64,000 bases of DNA from Pedobacter riviphilus (GCF_014692875.1 NZ_CP061171.1:2914001-2978000), one strand, 5' to 3'. Counted from the stretch's first letter, positions 1 to 9,364 are shown. The notes: generated by a model from the letters alone, not told the origin. Numbers and translations are program-made.

Positions 1-498
1 GCAAATATTTGCACCTGGGATAAAATGAACTTTTTTAACGGTTTAAAAATTCAGAAAGAGATGGAGGAATATTATTATTACTCAGGAAACGATCCGAAAT
101 TTAAAAATCTGATCACCTTGATCGAAAACAACCTGGGTTATTCCCTGTTCAGATCGATAGAGAAAACTAAGATTGAACTTTCTGACCAACTTCATTCTAC
201 CTTCGCCTACAGCAATATGGAAATCGAGATTAATGAGAATATTTCGCTCGGGCAGTATAATTCCATCATCGAAAAAGACATTGATAAAATCGATACTTAC
301 CTGGATCAGTTTATGGAAACATACAAAATCAACCCTGTTGACATTGATTGTTTGTTTTTAACCGGAGGAACATCGATGGTTTCGGCCGTACAAAATCTGT
401 TTAAAACCAAATTTCCTCACATTCCATTAAACTCTGGCGATAATTTTAAAAGTGTAGCCAAAGGACTAGCCTATAGCGGTTATCTGTTTGAGGATTAA
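1..498 (+). CDS. Hsp70-family (YegD-like) chaperone, C-terminal part
   Basis: The frame is open to the first base, so this is the 3' end of a longer gene cut by the window. The first ATG inside is at 25, but the codons before it (Ala-Asn-Ile-Cys-Thr-Trp) continue in frame. The visible 165 or so residues include a typical actin/Hsp70 adenosine-binding segment (FLTGGTSMVSAVQNLF) followed by a short helix and the end AKGLAYSGYLF, as in the single-domain YegD-type Hsp70 relatives that lack a substrate-binding domain. It is probably a cytosolic ATP-binding chaperone-like protein. The family is fairly sure; the exact role is unknown because the N-terminal phosphate motifs are missing. Confidence 0.75.
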   Translation, partial: ANICTWDKMNFFNGLKIQKEMEEYYYYSGNDPKFKNLITLIENNLGYSLFRSIEKTKIELSDQLHSTFAYSNMEIEINENISLGQYNSIIEKDIDKIDTYLDQFMETYKINPVDIDCLFLTGGTSMVSAVQNLFKTKFPHIPLNSGDNFKSVAKGLAYSGYLFED

Positions 499-573
499 TT
501 ATACAACCTGTCATTCTGAACGAAGAATCCTAGGACGCTGCAAGAAGAAATGCTGATTTGGATTTGGAGCGCA

Positions 574-698
574 AGGGTTTGCAAGATGCAGAAACCCTTG
601 TTCCTAAACCAGATTGAGCGGAATAGCCCGCAGCGCAGCGAGGACTATAAGCGAAAGCGAGACTGAAGCTGCCAAGAACCACCGGATGCTCATTTCCT
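574..698 (+). repeat. 125-bp direct repeat, copy 1
   Basis: This 125-bp stretch recurs at 929-1053 in the same orientation with about five substitutions and no gap. It contains the phrase cccgcagcgcagcgaggact. The whole 499-1197 gap holds these two copies plus unremarkable spacer. Short open frames through it have no protein character. Confidence 0.85.
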
Positions 699-928
699 GA
701 CTCTATTTCGATCGGTGAGACACCTACCGATAGGATAAGGCTTTATGGTACTTGGAGACAGAAACCATAGCGATGGGGATAAATAGATTTATTATTTGGA
801 GCGCAATGCCTGTACAAAACACTCCCTTTTTTCCCGTTTTTCGCTTTTACGCTTCGCTTCCTCGTACCTCGTTGCTGCAGGGTAACGCTGCAACCGGGGC
901 TAGGTGGCTAATTCATTATTTCATTTTT

Positions 929-1053
929 AGGGTTTGTAAGGTGCAGAAACCCTTGTTCCTAAACCAGATTGAACGGAATAGCCCGCAGCGCAGCGAGGAC
1001 TATAAGTGAAAGCGGGACTGAAGCTGCCAAGAACCACCGGATGCTCATTTCCT
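929..1053 (+). repeat. 125-bp direct repeat, copy 2
   Basis: Second copy of the 574-698 element, same length and orientation, about 96% identical by eye. The two copies are separated by 230 bp of unrelated sequence, so this is a duplicated or dispersed element and not a tandem repeat. Confidence 0.85.
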
Positions 1054-1197
1054 CATTTTAAAACACTAATATTTCGGTCAGCGACGACAGAGGACAAGGG
1101 AAACATTTCCTAATGCCTATTGTATTAGATATTACCAGTTGACATGTTCTACCCGCACAAAACTCATTTTCTTTACGTTACTTCACCACCTCATCAT

Positions 1198-2681
1198 CTA
1201 TTTTTCAATTTCCGACCATTCAAAGAGCGGATTTTCTGATGGCGTTTTAGCCTGTTTCATTAAAGCATAGAGTACTTTAACTGTTTCAGGATTTTTTGCC
1301 GCAATATTATTCTTTTCGCTGATATCAGCTTTTAAATTATACAGTTCTAACTTTTCGGCAGTACCTTTTTCTTTAAAACGGATCAATTTCCAATCGCCTT
1401 TGGTTAAAGCTTCTTTCAAACCGCTTTCATTAAACTGCCAGTAGAAATATTCATGTTCTTTAACTGCTTTTTTGCCACTTAATAATGGAGAGAACGATAA
1501 GCCATCTATATTTTTGGGTGATGTTGTACCCGTAAGATCATCGATCGTTGGCAGTACATCCCAAAATGCCCATGGCGTAGGATTAACCTGCCCCGCCGCA
1601 ATTTTGCCAGGCGCTCTTACAATCAGTGGTATGCGGATCCCTCCTTCGTACAAATCTCTTTTTACGCCCCTAAATTCGCCACTACTGTTAAAAAATACCG
1701 GATCAGCACCACCTTCTTTATGCGGGCCATTATCACTGGTAAAGAAAATGTAGGTATCGTTATCCAAACCTAATTTTTTGATCAACGCTACAATAGTACC
1801 TACATCGGCATCAAGCTTATTTACCATTGCCGCAAAAGTAGCATGTGGCTGCGCCTGACTGTTGTAGTTTCCTTTTTTCTCAAAAGGAGTTTCGGGCGGA
1901 AATTTACTCGAACCATCTGCATTCTGGAACCTCTTCAATAGTGTTGCAGGTACTTTTAACTCCGCATGTGGAACTGTTAACGGCAGGTATAAAAAGAAAG
2001 GCTGATCTTTATTGGCATTAATAAAATCAACAGCTTTATTTACAATCAAGTCTTCAGTATATTTTGTAGTATCAACAGGTACTTCTACTGTTTTACCGCC
2101 AACAATTTCGTACAAATGGTTAGTGTAATAATGGTGTGCATGCGATTGATCCAAGTATCCGTAAAAACTATCAAAACCTTTTAAATGTGGCGCACCTTTG
2201 CTGTCTTCATCACCTAAACCCCATTTACCAAACATACCTGTTTTATAGCCGTTTCCTTTTAAGCGTTCGGCCAGGGTAGTATCTTGCGCACGTAGCGCAG
2301 CAAGGCCATCTTTGGCTTTTGCATTACCTCTTATCCAGGCGTGTCCATGGTATAACCCGTCATCAGCGCACACCTTGAAGGTGCGCAAACGGTATTTCCA
2401 GAGTAGAAACGTGTAAACTTAATTCCTTCTTCGGTAAGCTTATCCAGATTTGGCGTAGGGATTTTAGAATTCGGATTAAAGCTGTGTACGTTACCATAAC
2501 CCAAATCATCGGCCAGTATAAAAATAATATTGGGTTTCTTTTTACCTTGTGCCTTTACAGCAATAAAACTCGCCATTAGCATAGCAAAAGCTATAAATTT
2601 GAATGCATTTAGTAAGGAAAAAGATTTCGTAAACGCTTGCTTCATCATGATTATATTTTCGGTAAATATAATTTTTTTCAA
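1198..2681 (-). pseudogene. Secreted type I sulfatase, single frameshift
   Basis: Arylsulfatase-family enzyme hydrolysing sulfate esters, probably periplasmic or surface-exposed. The N-terminal part (2681 to about 2350) has a signal peptide, the metal-binding ADDLGYG motif and the formylglycine site C-A-P-S-R (Cys about residue 99). The C-terminal part resumes with the conserved GHAWIRGN motif in another frame and contains FFTSDNGPHKEGG. The total length is 3n+2, so restoring one base near 2348-2356 gives an uninterrupted protein of about 494 residues, normal for the family. All catalytic motifs are kept. Start alternatives at two ATGs 33-36 bases downstream would shorten the pre-signal tail. 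No sulfatase-maturing enzyme lies next to it. Confidence 0.85.
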
Positions 2682-2820
2682 ATAGACTATAAGTTTACTA
2701 GTTTTTTATATTACTCGTGCAAAACCAACGTAGATACCGAATTGTAAATGCTGAAATACAACCACGTAACATATTTAAGAATATTTTTCTTCTTTAGATT
2801 AAGATTTTATAATTTAGCAG

Positions 2821-2946
2821 ACGTAAAAATTGGTGCGGCTGATAAAATAGATGCAGTAAGCAAAACTTTACGCGTTAGGCGCGCAAGCAATTAATGTGGT
2901 GAGGTCTGGAATACCTGTTCATCTAGAAGAGATGAAATCAAGCTGA
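2821..2946 (+). other. Possible relic coding segment
   Basis: In the 305-bp gap between the sulfatase and the AraC gene, 2869-2946 reads as a protein-like stretch (YALGAQAINVV, then HLEEMK) ending in TGA. A similar stretch upstream is in another frame (ADKIDAVSKT). It has no start codon or promoter. It may be debris of a lost gene or chance. I do not recognise a family. Confidence 0.2.
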
Positions 2947-2986
2947 TGAACATTTCTTTGGCAGACGCACCAATTTTTCATTCAAT

Positions 2987-3763
2987 TTAGGTTAGGCGGC
3001 TAAATTGTGATACCGAGATGCCTTTGTGCCGCCTAAAACTCGTACTAAAATTGGTGGTTTGTTCAAAACCCAATAATTCAGCTATTTCATCAACTGTATA
3101 ATCACTATGAAGCAACAATTCTTCGGCTTCGCGCATAATACGATCTTTGATGAGCACTGTTAGGCTTTTCCCGAGCACACGATCTAAAAATTTATTTAAT
3201 TTACCTGAACTCATGCCCATGCCTTCTGCATAAAATTGAATGGACCTTTCTTGCTTATAAAATTGTTCTAAAATTGCCCTAAACCTTAATACCTGCTGTA
3301 AATCATCTAAAGTTAAAGCAGCAAGATAGCCATCTAAACCAGCTGTAAAACCCAGAAATAACGATAAATATTGTGCTAAAAAGGGCATATCTTTTTTAAT
3401 ATTGATCTCTCTTTTTAGCTGATCGAGTAAACTATAAGTTTTAATTGATTTGTGCGAATCAAGATCCCTGAAAGATAAATTTAAGAAGAGATTCTTAGCC
3501 TGAGGATCTAAGTGCTGAAGTAAAAATTCTGCATACAATAAACTGCTAAAACTTAGCCAATAACCTGAAGTAATTTCTCCATCGAGCCTAACCAGGCCTT
3601 CTTCCGGAATAAAAAAAATCCTACCTTTTAACAGGGGATAATCGCCAGAATTCATACATAAAAAGCCATTTCCCTCGCGTACAATCAACATACGCATAGG
3701 GTATATTGCATGCAATGCATGTTCTCTTTTAAAAAAACCGTTAATTGGCTCTAGCTGTATCAT
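2987..3763 (-). CDS. AraC-family transcriptional regulator
   Basis: 258-residue DNA-binding regulator. The N-terminal 150 or so residues resemble a small cupin-like sensing domain. Residues about 160-258 form the paired helix-turn-helix of AraC/XylS proteins, including TVDEIAELLGFEQTTNFSTSFRRHKGISVSQF. The gene stands alone between the sulfatase and the cold-shock genes. It could control the sulfatase, but nothing in the sequence proves this. A TAnnTTTG box 30 bases upstream supports the start at 3763. Confidence 0.85.
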   Translation of the reverse strand: MIQLEPINGFFKREHALHAIYPMRMLIVREGNGFLCMNSGDYPLLKGRIFFIPEEGLVRLDGEITSGYWLSFSSLLYAEFLLQHLDPQAKNLFLNLSFRDLDSHKSIKTYSLLDQLKREINIKKDMPFLAQYLSLFLGFTAGLDGYLAALTLDDLQQVLRFRAILEQFYKQERSIQFYAEGMGMSSGKLNKFLDRVLGKSLTVLIKDRIMREAEELLLHSDYTVDEIAELLGFEQTTNFSTSFRRHKGISVSQFSRLT

Positions 3764-3792
3764 AAAAACTTAAGGATAAACAACAGTAAGAT

Positions 3793-3800
3793 CAAATTTA
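3793..3800 (-). promoter_or_regulatory. -7 promoter box of AraC gene
   Basis: TAAATTTG on the minus strand matches the Bacteroidetes -7 consensus TAnnTTTG and lies 29 bases before the ATG. No good -33 TTG at 19-bp spacing is visible. Confidence 0.45.
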
Positions 3801-3892
3801 TCAGATTTGGTTACAAGTTGCTAAAATAAATTTATTATAATGATAAAATGCTATCTGCAATACGGGTTAAACATCAAATCGCTAAATCATCA

Positions 3893-4102
3893 TCAATCTT
3901 TCAGTTCAAGAATCAACACATTTATTGCAATTGATAATGTTTGGTGCAATTCAAAAGAAACTTTTATCCCCCTTCTTAAATTAAATCCATTTATTAAGCC
4001 GTTTTGATAAAATAGAACTTCTTCTCCAATATCGCTCATGATTTTTCCAAAACCCTCATTTTCATTATAATATTCTATTGTACCTTTTGCGCTTGTCACC
4101 AT
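3893..4102 (-). CDS. Divergent cold-shock-domain protein
   Basis: 69-residue single OB-fold protein. The frame follows the CSD pattern (GTIEYYNENEGFGKI), but RNP1 is altered (NEGFGKI instead of KGFGFI) and RNP2 reads VLFYQNG instead of VFVH. The aromatic nucleic-acid-stacking residues are therefore partly lost. It is the third and most divergent gene of the row at 4603-3893, about 110 bp beyond the second. It may bind RNA weakly or have a new partner. The family is fairly sure, the function is not. Confidence 0.6.
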   Translation of the reverse strand: MVTSAKGTIEYYNENEGFGKIMSDIGEEVLFYQNGLINGFNLRRGIKVSFELHQTLSIAINVLILELKD

Positions 4103-4212
4103 TTTTCGACACTTTTGTATTAACTATTTGTTTAGCCCATCAAAAAATTGTGCCAAATAATAATAGACTTACAAATAAAATAGGATACAAGAAACATTCC
4201 TTAATAACTATT

Positions 4213-4410
4213 TTACACAGATAGCACAATTACCTTAATGGCCTCTACACCATTCTGCGTAAATTCAATATCAAACTGAACTATATTATTAGGTTTAATG
4301 GGATCGACCACACCGTGGGCAAAAACACTTACTTCTCTCCCTCCATTTGATGGTGTAATACTGCCAACACCTTCTTTTTGGTTATAAAACTTTACTGTAC
4401 CTAACCTCAT
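4213..4410 (-). CDS. Divergent cold-shock-domain protein
   Basis: 65-residue CSD-like protein. It begins LGTVKFYNQKEGVGSI, so RNP1 has lost the second Phe and Gly context (KEGVGSI). RNP2 is VSVFAHG with a shifted spacing. It starts only four bases after the stop of the canonical gene at 4415-4603 and is surely co-transcribed with it. Compared with that neighbour it looks like a duplicated and diverging copy. Single-stranded nucleic-acid binding is inferred from the fold only. Confidence 0.65.
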   Translation of the reverse strand: MRLGTVKFYNQKEGVGSITPSNGGREVSVFAHGVVDPIKPNNIVQFDIEFTQNGVEAIKVIVLSV

Positions 4411-4414
4411 CGAA

Positions 4415-4603
4415 TTACTGAATCAGTTTTACATTAACTGCAATAGAACCTTTTTTCCCTTGTTCGATTTCGAACTCTACCCGGTTATTCTGACTTATTT
4501 TATCAGTTAAACCTGTAACGTGAACAAAAACTTCTTCCCCGTCTTCTGTTATGATGAAACCAAAACCTTTAGATTCATTATAAAATTTTACTGTTCCCTG
4601 CAT
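4415..4603 (-). CDS. Cold shock protein (CspA family)
   Basis: 62-residue canonical cold-shock protein: GTVKFYNESKGFGFI (RNP1 KGFGFI) and EEVFVHVTGL (RNP2 VFVH). It binds single-stranded RNA or DNA and melts secondary structure in the cytoplasm. It leads a leftward row of three CSD genes, the later two with degraded RNP motifs. A fourth CSD gene, also canonical, lies at 46042-46230. The long AT-rich upstream region (4604-5057) could carry a cold-responsive leader, but I see no convincing fold. Confidence 0.9.
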   Translation of the reverse strand: MQGTVKFYNESKGFGFIITEDGEEVFVHVTGLTDKISQNNRVEFEIEQGKKGSIAVNVKLIQ

Positions 4604-5057
4604 TTTGATTTAGATTTTAAACCATAAACATACAAAAAACCAAAAAGATTTACTTATTAAATAGATTTCCATACTAAATCGATAGATCAAGCTATAACTA
4701 ACGATGATTTTAGTGTTGGCATAACCAAAACATATGTAAAAAAGCCAAAGACAGAATTTATAGCTTTCCTATTTTTTATATATGATACACTCAGCATTAA
4801 TAAATAAATAGGATTTGAATAAAAACATCGATAAAAACAAGCAATATTTTACCAGTATCGAAATTTCGATTGGCATACAATAAGCTGTTAGTCTATATTT
4901 ATCATTGCATAGTCCAGCAATCCCTAAATTAATAAGGGACTGATGTAAACACCAAAAATGAATTCTGTTTTTTATTCGGATACCGAATTTTGCCGCATCA
5001 TCAAAATAAACCATTCAAGGAGAAAAATTTCTCCTGAAAAAGTATTTGAAAATTGAA

Positions 5058-5150
5058 CTAACCCTTTTTTCCGCTAAAAATCACAAAGAAAACACTAAAA
5101 CCACCTAAAAGGAAAACTATTCCAAGAATCAAATTTACTTTATCGCCCAT
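5058..5150 (-). CDS. Candidate 30-residue membrane microprotein
   Basis: An ATG at 5150 opens a 30-codon frame: a short charged start (MGDK), one strongly hydrophobic helix (VNLILGIVFLLGGFSVFFVIF) and a positive tail SGKKG, then TAG. This has the layout of a single-span membrane microprotein. It lies alone in the 4604-5418 gap, and the rest of that gap shows no other supported gene. There is no clear ribosome site or -7 box. It could be chance in AT-rich DNA, but the charge placement argues for a real peptide. Confidence 0.4.
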   Translation of the reverse strand: MGDKVNLILGIVFLLGGFSVFFVIFSGKKG

Positions 5151-5418
5151 TCCGTAATTTACAGATTAAAATGACAATGACAATAGTCTGACATAAAATA
5201 AAACTTAGGGTTGTACGATTTTAAGCTAGATTACTTTTTCATGCAGGTTCTGATGGGTTTGATTTTGTAATGATATAAGCTGATCATTAACCCCGATTTG
5301 CAAATTTTAAATCTCTCCGGCCTAAAAGACTCGAGCCCCCGTTCGCATAAATTTTGATACAATACCACTACCTATAAAACTATATCCTATATTTAATAAA
5401 AATCCATTAACCAAATAA

Positions 5419-8127
5419 ATGAAAACAACTTTTACCCTACTGTTATCTGCTATTGCATTAGTATTTATATCGGCAACAACACTAAACAAAAACATTTACG
5501 AGCATAAGGCTTTCGAATTTTTTCCTAAACATAAAATAGACACACCAGATCAGGACCGCTTTGTAAAAGTTACCCTGGCACAAGGAGAATTTACTGAACC
5601 TACCGAAATGACCATCCTCCCTAACCTGGATATTTTGGTAGCACAGCGCAGAGGTGAAGTATTGATTTATAAAAATCAGACTAAAAAAATTAAAGAAGCA
5701 GGCAAGCTTGATGTTTATTTTAAAACGAGCACTCCAGGAGTAAATGCAGAAGAAGGTTTGTTGGGCATGGCTGCAGATCCAAAATTTGCGGTTAATAAAT
5801 ATATCTACCTTTTCTACAGTCCGTTTGATAAATCGGTAAACCGACTATCCAGATTTAAGTTAATAAACGATCAGATTGTAAAAGAATCAGAAAAGGTCAT
5901 TTTAGAATTTTATTCTCAACGCGAAATCTGCTGCCACACCGGTGGCTCTATTGCTTTTGGATCTGATAATTTATTGTATGTTTCAACAGGCGACAACTCT
6001 ACTCCTTTTGATGCACCTAAACAACAATATGTAAATAAAGGCTATGCCCCGCTCGACAACAGAAAGGGATTTGAACAGTACGATGCCAGGAGATCGGCTG
6101 GAAACACCAACGATTTACGGGGCAAAATTTTAAGGATTAAAGTAAACGAAGATGGAACTTACAGCATTCCTGATGGTAACCTTTTTTCTAAAAACGATCC
6201 AAAAGCCAGACCAGAAATTTATGTTATGGGGAACAGAAACCCTTATCGTATTTCTGTTGATCAGAAAACTAACTTTTTATACTGGGGCGAGGTTGGGCCT
6301 GATGCGAGTAATGATGATGATTTAAGAGGTCCTAGAGGCTACGATGAAGTAAACCAGGCCCGTAAAGCGGGTAATTTTGGTTGGCCCTTATTTATTGGCA
6401 ATAACTATCCTTATAAAGCTTACGATTATACCAATGGAACAAACGGGAATGCATTTGATCCTGCAAAACCAATTAATAACTCGCCAAACAATACGGGATT
6501 GGAACAACTTCCGCCAGCACAACCTGCTTATATCTGGTATCCATATGGCGAATCGAAAGAATTTCCACAGGTTGGTGCAGGTGGCCGCACGGCAATGGCC
6601 GGTCCGGTGTATTATGCCACGGCAAATTCAGCATATCCGGCTTATTATAACGGAAAACTGATCATTTATGAATGGGTACGTGGATGGGTTAAAGCAGTTA
6701 CGATGAATGCGCAGGGCGATTACCTGAGCATGGAGCCCTTTATGTCTAAAGTCTCTTTAGCAGCACCTATTGATATGGAATTGGGGCCTGATGGGAAATT
6801 ATACATCCTCGAGTATGGCAAAGGATGGTTTACCAAAAATCCTGATGCTGCAATTACCAGAATCGATTACCTGAAAGGCAACCGCCCACCTTTAGTTGTA
6901 AGCCTGAACATTGCAAAAACCAGTGGTTTGCTCCCTTATAAAATGACGGCAACTGTTACCGCTAAAGATCCTGATGGTGATCCTTTAACTTATGTATGGA
7001 ACTTAGGAAAAGGAATAACCAAAGTAACCACTACGCCAACCCTTCAGTATACTTATACTAAAACAGGCGAATATCCGGTAAGCGTTACCGTAATAGATAA
7101 TAGTAAAGCCTCGGCAAAGAGCCAGGTAATACCGGTTTTTGCAGGTAACGAATACCCAATTGTAAATATTGACTTAGCTGGAAATAAGAGTTTTTACTTC
7201 CCTAATAAACCGGTTGATTATAAAGTTTTAGTAAGCGATAAAGGTGCTAAAGTGAATAACAATCGTATATACATTTCAAATACTTATACCGAAGGAACCG
7301 ATTTAGCTGGCGCACAATTAGGGCACCAACAGGCCGCACAAACTATGATTGGCAAAGTACTAATGCTAAAATCTGATTGTAGTACCTGCCACAAAGAATC
7401 GGCTGTTTCTATCGGGCCAGCCTTTGAAAAAATTGCAGCAAAATATAAGAACGATAGTAAAGCGGTTGATTATCTGGCTTCAAAAGTGATTGGCGGTAGC
7501 CACGGCGTATGGGGAGAAGTACCAATGCCTGCACATAGCACTATGAAAGAAGCTGAAGTGAAAAAAATTACGGAGTGGATTATGACTTTGGGTAATAAGG
7601 AAGCTGTTAAAGCATCGCTCCCAACTTCTGGCAAAATTGTTCCGTCAGCAGCTACTGATAAAAAGAAATCGGTACTAACCCTGAAAGCAACTTATACGGA
7701 TGCAGGTGCTGTGGGTTTAAAACCTTTAACCACTACAAATGTCATCAATCTTAAAAGCAGTATCATTGATGCCGATGATATTAAAGATTTTGGAGGTTTT
7801 CAGCGAAAAGATGTTTTTGGAGGTGAAAAACTTGTCTTAACTAAGGATAATGGCTGGTTAGCCATTAAAAATATCGATTTAACTGGCATTTCGGGCTTTG
7901 GTTTTTCTTTCTTAAACCTTGATCAAGGTGCTGATGGAGAAATTGAAATCCGGTTGGATGATAGTAAAGGCATTATGATCGGAAAATCTACTTTTAGAAA
8001 AAGTATCCCGATCAATATGCTTTCGGATGGAAAATTTCATTCTATTTATTTTATATTCAAAGAATTAACAACGAATGACAAAAAGAATAGGCCAATTATC
8101 CAATCGATAACAGTAGAGCCGAAATAG
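5419..8127 (+). CDS. Secreted GSDH-type dehydrogenase with PKD and cytochrome c domains
   Basis: 902 residues with an N-terminal signal peptide (1-22). Residues about 45-470 are a six-bladed PQQ-dependent glucose/sorbosone dehydrogenase domain, with EGLLGMA, CCHTGGS and GNRNPYR motifs. About 490-575 is a PKD domain (KDPDGDPLTYVWNLG). A class I cytochrome c follows with haem site C-S-T-C-H at 654-658 and a likely Met ligand in EVPMPAH. The last 160 or so residues resemble a carbohydrate-binding beta-sandwich. It probably oxidises a sugar in the periplasm and passes electrons through its own haem. It is monocistronic and followed by a hairpin repeat. Confidence 0.85.
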   Translation: MKTTFTLLLSAIALVFISATTLNKNIYEHKAFEFFPKHKIDTPDQDRFVKVTLAQGEFTEPTEMTILPNLDILVAQRRGEVLIYKNQTKKIKEAGKLDVYFKTSTPGVNAEEGLLGMAADPKFAVNKYIYLFYSPFDKSVNRLSRFKLINDQIVKESEKVILEFYSQREICCHTGGSIAFGSDNLLYVSTGDNSTPFDAPKQQYVNKGYAPLDNRKGFEQYDARRSAGNTNDLRGKILRIKVNEDGTYSIPDGNLFSKNDPKARPEIYVMGNRNPYRISVDQKTNFLYWGEVGPDASNDDDLRGPRGYDEVNQARKAGNFGWPLFIGNNYPYKAYDYTNGTNGNAFDPAKPINNSPNNTGLEQLPPAQPAYIWYPYGESKEFPQVGAGGRTAMAGPVYYATANSAYPAYYNGKLIIYEWVRGWVKAVTMNAQGDYLSMEPFMSKVSLAAPIDMELGPDGKLYILEYGKGWFTKNPDAAITRIDYLKGNRPPLVVSLNIAKTSGLLPYKMTATVTAKDPDGDPLTYVWNLGKGITKVTTTPTLQYTYTKTGEYPVSVTVIDNSKASAKSQVIPVFAGNEYPIVNIDLAGNKSFYFPNKPVDYKVLVSDKGAKVNNNRIYISNTYTEGTDLAGAQLGHQQAAQTMIGKVLMLKSDCSTCHKESAVSIGPAFEKIAAKYKNDSKAVDYLASKVIGGSHGVWGEVPMPAHSTMKEAEVKKITEWIMTLGNKEAVKASLPTSGKIVPSAATDKKKSVLTLKATYTDAGAVGLKPLTTTNVINLKSSIIDADDIKDFGGFQRKDVFGGEKLVLTKDNGWLAIKNIDLTGISGFGFSFLNLDQGADGEIEIRLDDSKGIMIGKSTFRKSIPINMLSDGKFHSIYFIFKELTTNDKKNRPIIQSITVEPK

Positions 8128-8155
8128 GTCTATAAATAAAATTATTTTGATGCTG

Positions 8156-8240
8156 CGTCATTCCCGCGAAGGCGGGAATCTTAATGCAAATAGAAAATAC
8201 CACTAAAGCATTAAGATTCCCAATCAAGTTGGGAATGACG
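8156..8240 (+). repeat. Nested inverted repeat (family 1), copy 1
   Basis: 85-bp element. A GC hairpin (attcccgc / gcgggaat, 8160-8179) and an AT hairpin (attcccaa / ttgggaat, 8216-8236) sit at the ends, and the whole is again an inverted repeat (cgtcattccc to gggaatgacg, with cttaatgc/gcattaag inside). The same element lies at 13337, 52467 and 53595. Confidence 0.9.
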
Positions 8241-8330
8241 CATCTACAAAGTATTACTATCCAATTAAGCACTTCGGGTTTTTTATTGTAAAAAAATGCC
8301 GATTAATACCCTTCATTAAATCAGCAATAA

Positions 8331-8338
8331 TATCTTTG
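8331..8338 (+). promoter_or_regulatory. -7 promoter box of HAD gene
   Basis: TATCTTTG fits TAnnTTTG. It ends 12 bases before ATG 8351, so an upstream TTG start inside this box can be excluded. Confidence 0.6.
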
Positions 8339-8350
8339 CAGCAAATCCCG

Positions 8351-8995
8351 ATGATTTACATGCAAAACATTAAAAACATTATTTTCGATTACGGAAACGT
8401 AATATTTGATATCGATTTCAGAATTGCTCAGGCTTCTTTTCAAAAATTGGGTATTACCGATATTGAAAATTTCTTTGCCCACAAAGCACACAATAAACTA
8501 TTTGATGATTTTGAAACAGGTGCAATTTCTCCTGCCGAGTTTAGAGCAGGAATTAGAAAAGCTGCAGGAAAGCCAGAATTAACCGACCAGCAGATTGATG
8601 ATGCATGGAACAGCCTTTTAATTGGAACCATACAGCAAAACCACGATTTATTGCTTGAAGTAAAAGAAAAATACCGTACTTTTTTGTTAAGCAACAACAA
8701 CGAAATCCACTACGACTGGATCATCAATTACCTGCAAGCAACCTTCCAGATCAATAATTACGATGATTATTTTGAGAAAGCTTATTTCTCCCAGCACATG
8801 AAACTGCGTAAACCCAATACCAATATTTTTGAACAGGTATTAAAGGAAAATAATCTCGATCCGGCCGAAACCTTATTTATAGACGACAGCCCTCAACATA
8901 TTGAAGGCGCCAAAAAAGTAGGATTAAATGCATTATTAATGACCGAAAAACCGGCACAACTGGGCGCCTTTTTAAAAGCGAACGGAATTTTGTAA
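8351..8995 (+). CDS. HAD-superfamily phosphatase (YihX-like)
   Basis: About 214-residue cytosolic hydrolase. Motif I is FDYGNV, the D-x-G-N-V variant seen in YihX-type sugar-phosphate phosphatases, where the second Asp of the usual DxDxT is replaced. Motif II is LLSNNN, the motif III Lys lies in LRKPNTNIF, and motif IV is LFIDDSPQHIEGA. The C1-type helical cap fits between motifs I and II. The start was set at ATG 8351 (ATG 8360 is equally possible) because a -7 promoter box overlaps any earlier start. The DUF962 gene follows after eight bases. The exact substrate is not readable. Confidence 0.85.
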   Translation: MIYMQNIKNIIFDYGNVIFDIDFRIAQASFQKLGITDIENFFAHKAHNKLFDDFETGAISPAEFRAGIRKAAGKPELTDQQIDDAWNSLLIGTIQQNHDLLLEVKEKYRTFLLSNNNEIHYDWIINYLQATFQINNYDDYFEKAYFSQHMKLRKPNTNIFEQVLKENNLDPAETLFIDDSPQHIEGAKKVGLNALLMTEKPAQLGAFLKANGIL

Positions 8996-9003
8996 ATTAG
9001 TAT

Positions 9004-9324
9004 ATGTCGGAAAAAAAGTTTAAGTCGCTAAAAGAGTTCTACCCTTTTTACTTATCAGAACATAGCAATACCACATCGCGTATTTTACATTTTATCGGTA
9101 CCGGATTGGTTTGCCTGGCTTTCTTTACCGGCTTTCTTTTTCACAATTGGCATTTCTTTCTGGCCATACCCGTATTGGGATATGGTTTTGCATGGGTTGG
9201 GCATTTCTTTTTCGAGAAAAACAAGCCTGCTACTTTTCAATATCCAGGTTATAGTTTAGCTAGTGATTTTATCCTTTTTTACGACCTGTTAACGGGAAAA
9301 CAATCTTTTGTAGTGAAGAAATAG
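9004..9324 (+). CDS. DUF962 (Mpo1-like) membrane protein
   Basis: 106 residues. The N-terminal SLKEFYPFYLSEHSNTTSRILHFIGT carries the conserved His residues of the DUF962/Mpo1 family (a yeast member is an iron-dependent 2-hydroxy fatty acid dioxygenase). Two hydrophobic segments follow, then GHFFFEKNKPATF and a final short helix. It lies eight bases after the HAD gene and probably shares its transcript. The family is sure. Enzymatic activity in bacteria is inferred from the shared histidines. Confidence 0.8.
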   Translation: MSEKKFKSLKEFYPFYLSEHSNTTSRILHFIGTGLVCLAFFTGFLFHNWHFFLAIPVLGYGFAWVGHFFFEKNKPATFQYPGYSLASDFILFYDLLTGKQSFVVKK

Positions 9325-9364
9325 TTTTCAGTAGTTTAAAAAACTACCTTTCAACATAAACTCG

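Noticed and set aside
752..1009. 85-codon open frame in the repeat region
   Set aside because: It runs through the second copy of the 125-bp repeat and has no protein-like motif. Better explained as chance.
4769..5014. 81-codon minus-strand frame
   Set aside because: Composition is random (many Ile, Tyr, Cys, Phe), no promoter or family. AT-rich chance frame.
5320..5350. GC-rich patch (ctcgagcccccgttcgc) considered as tRNA end
   Set aside because: No cloverleaf arms around it. No tRNA found.
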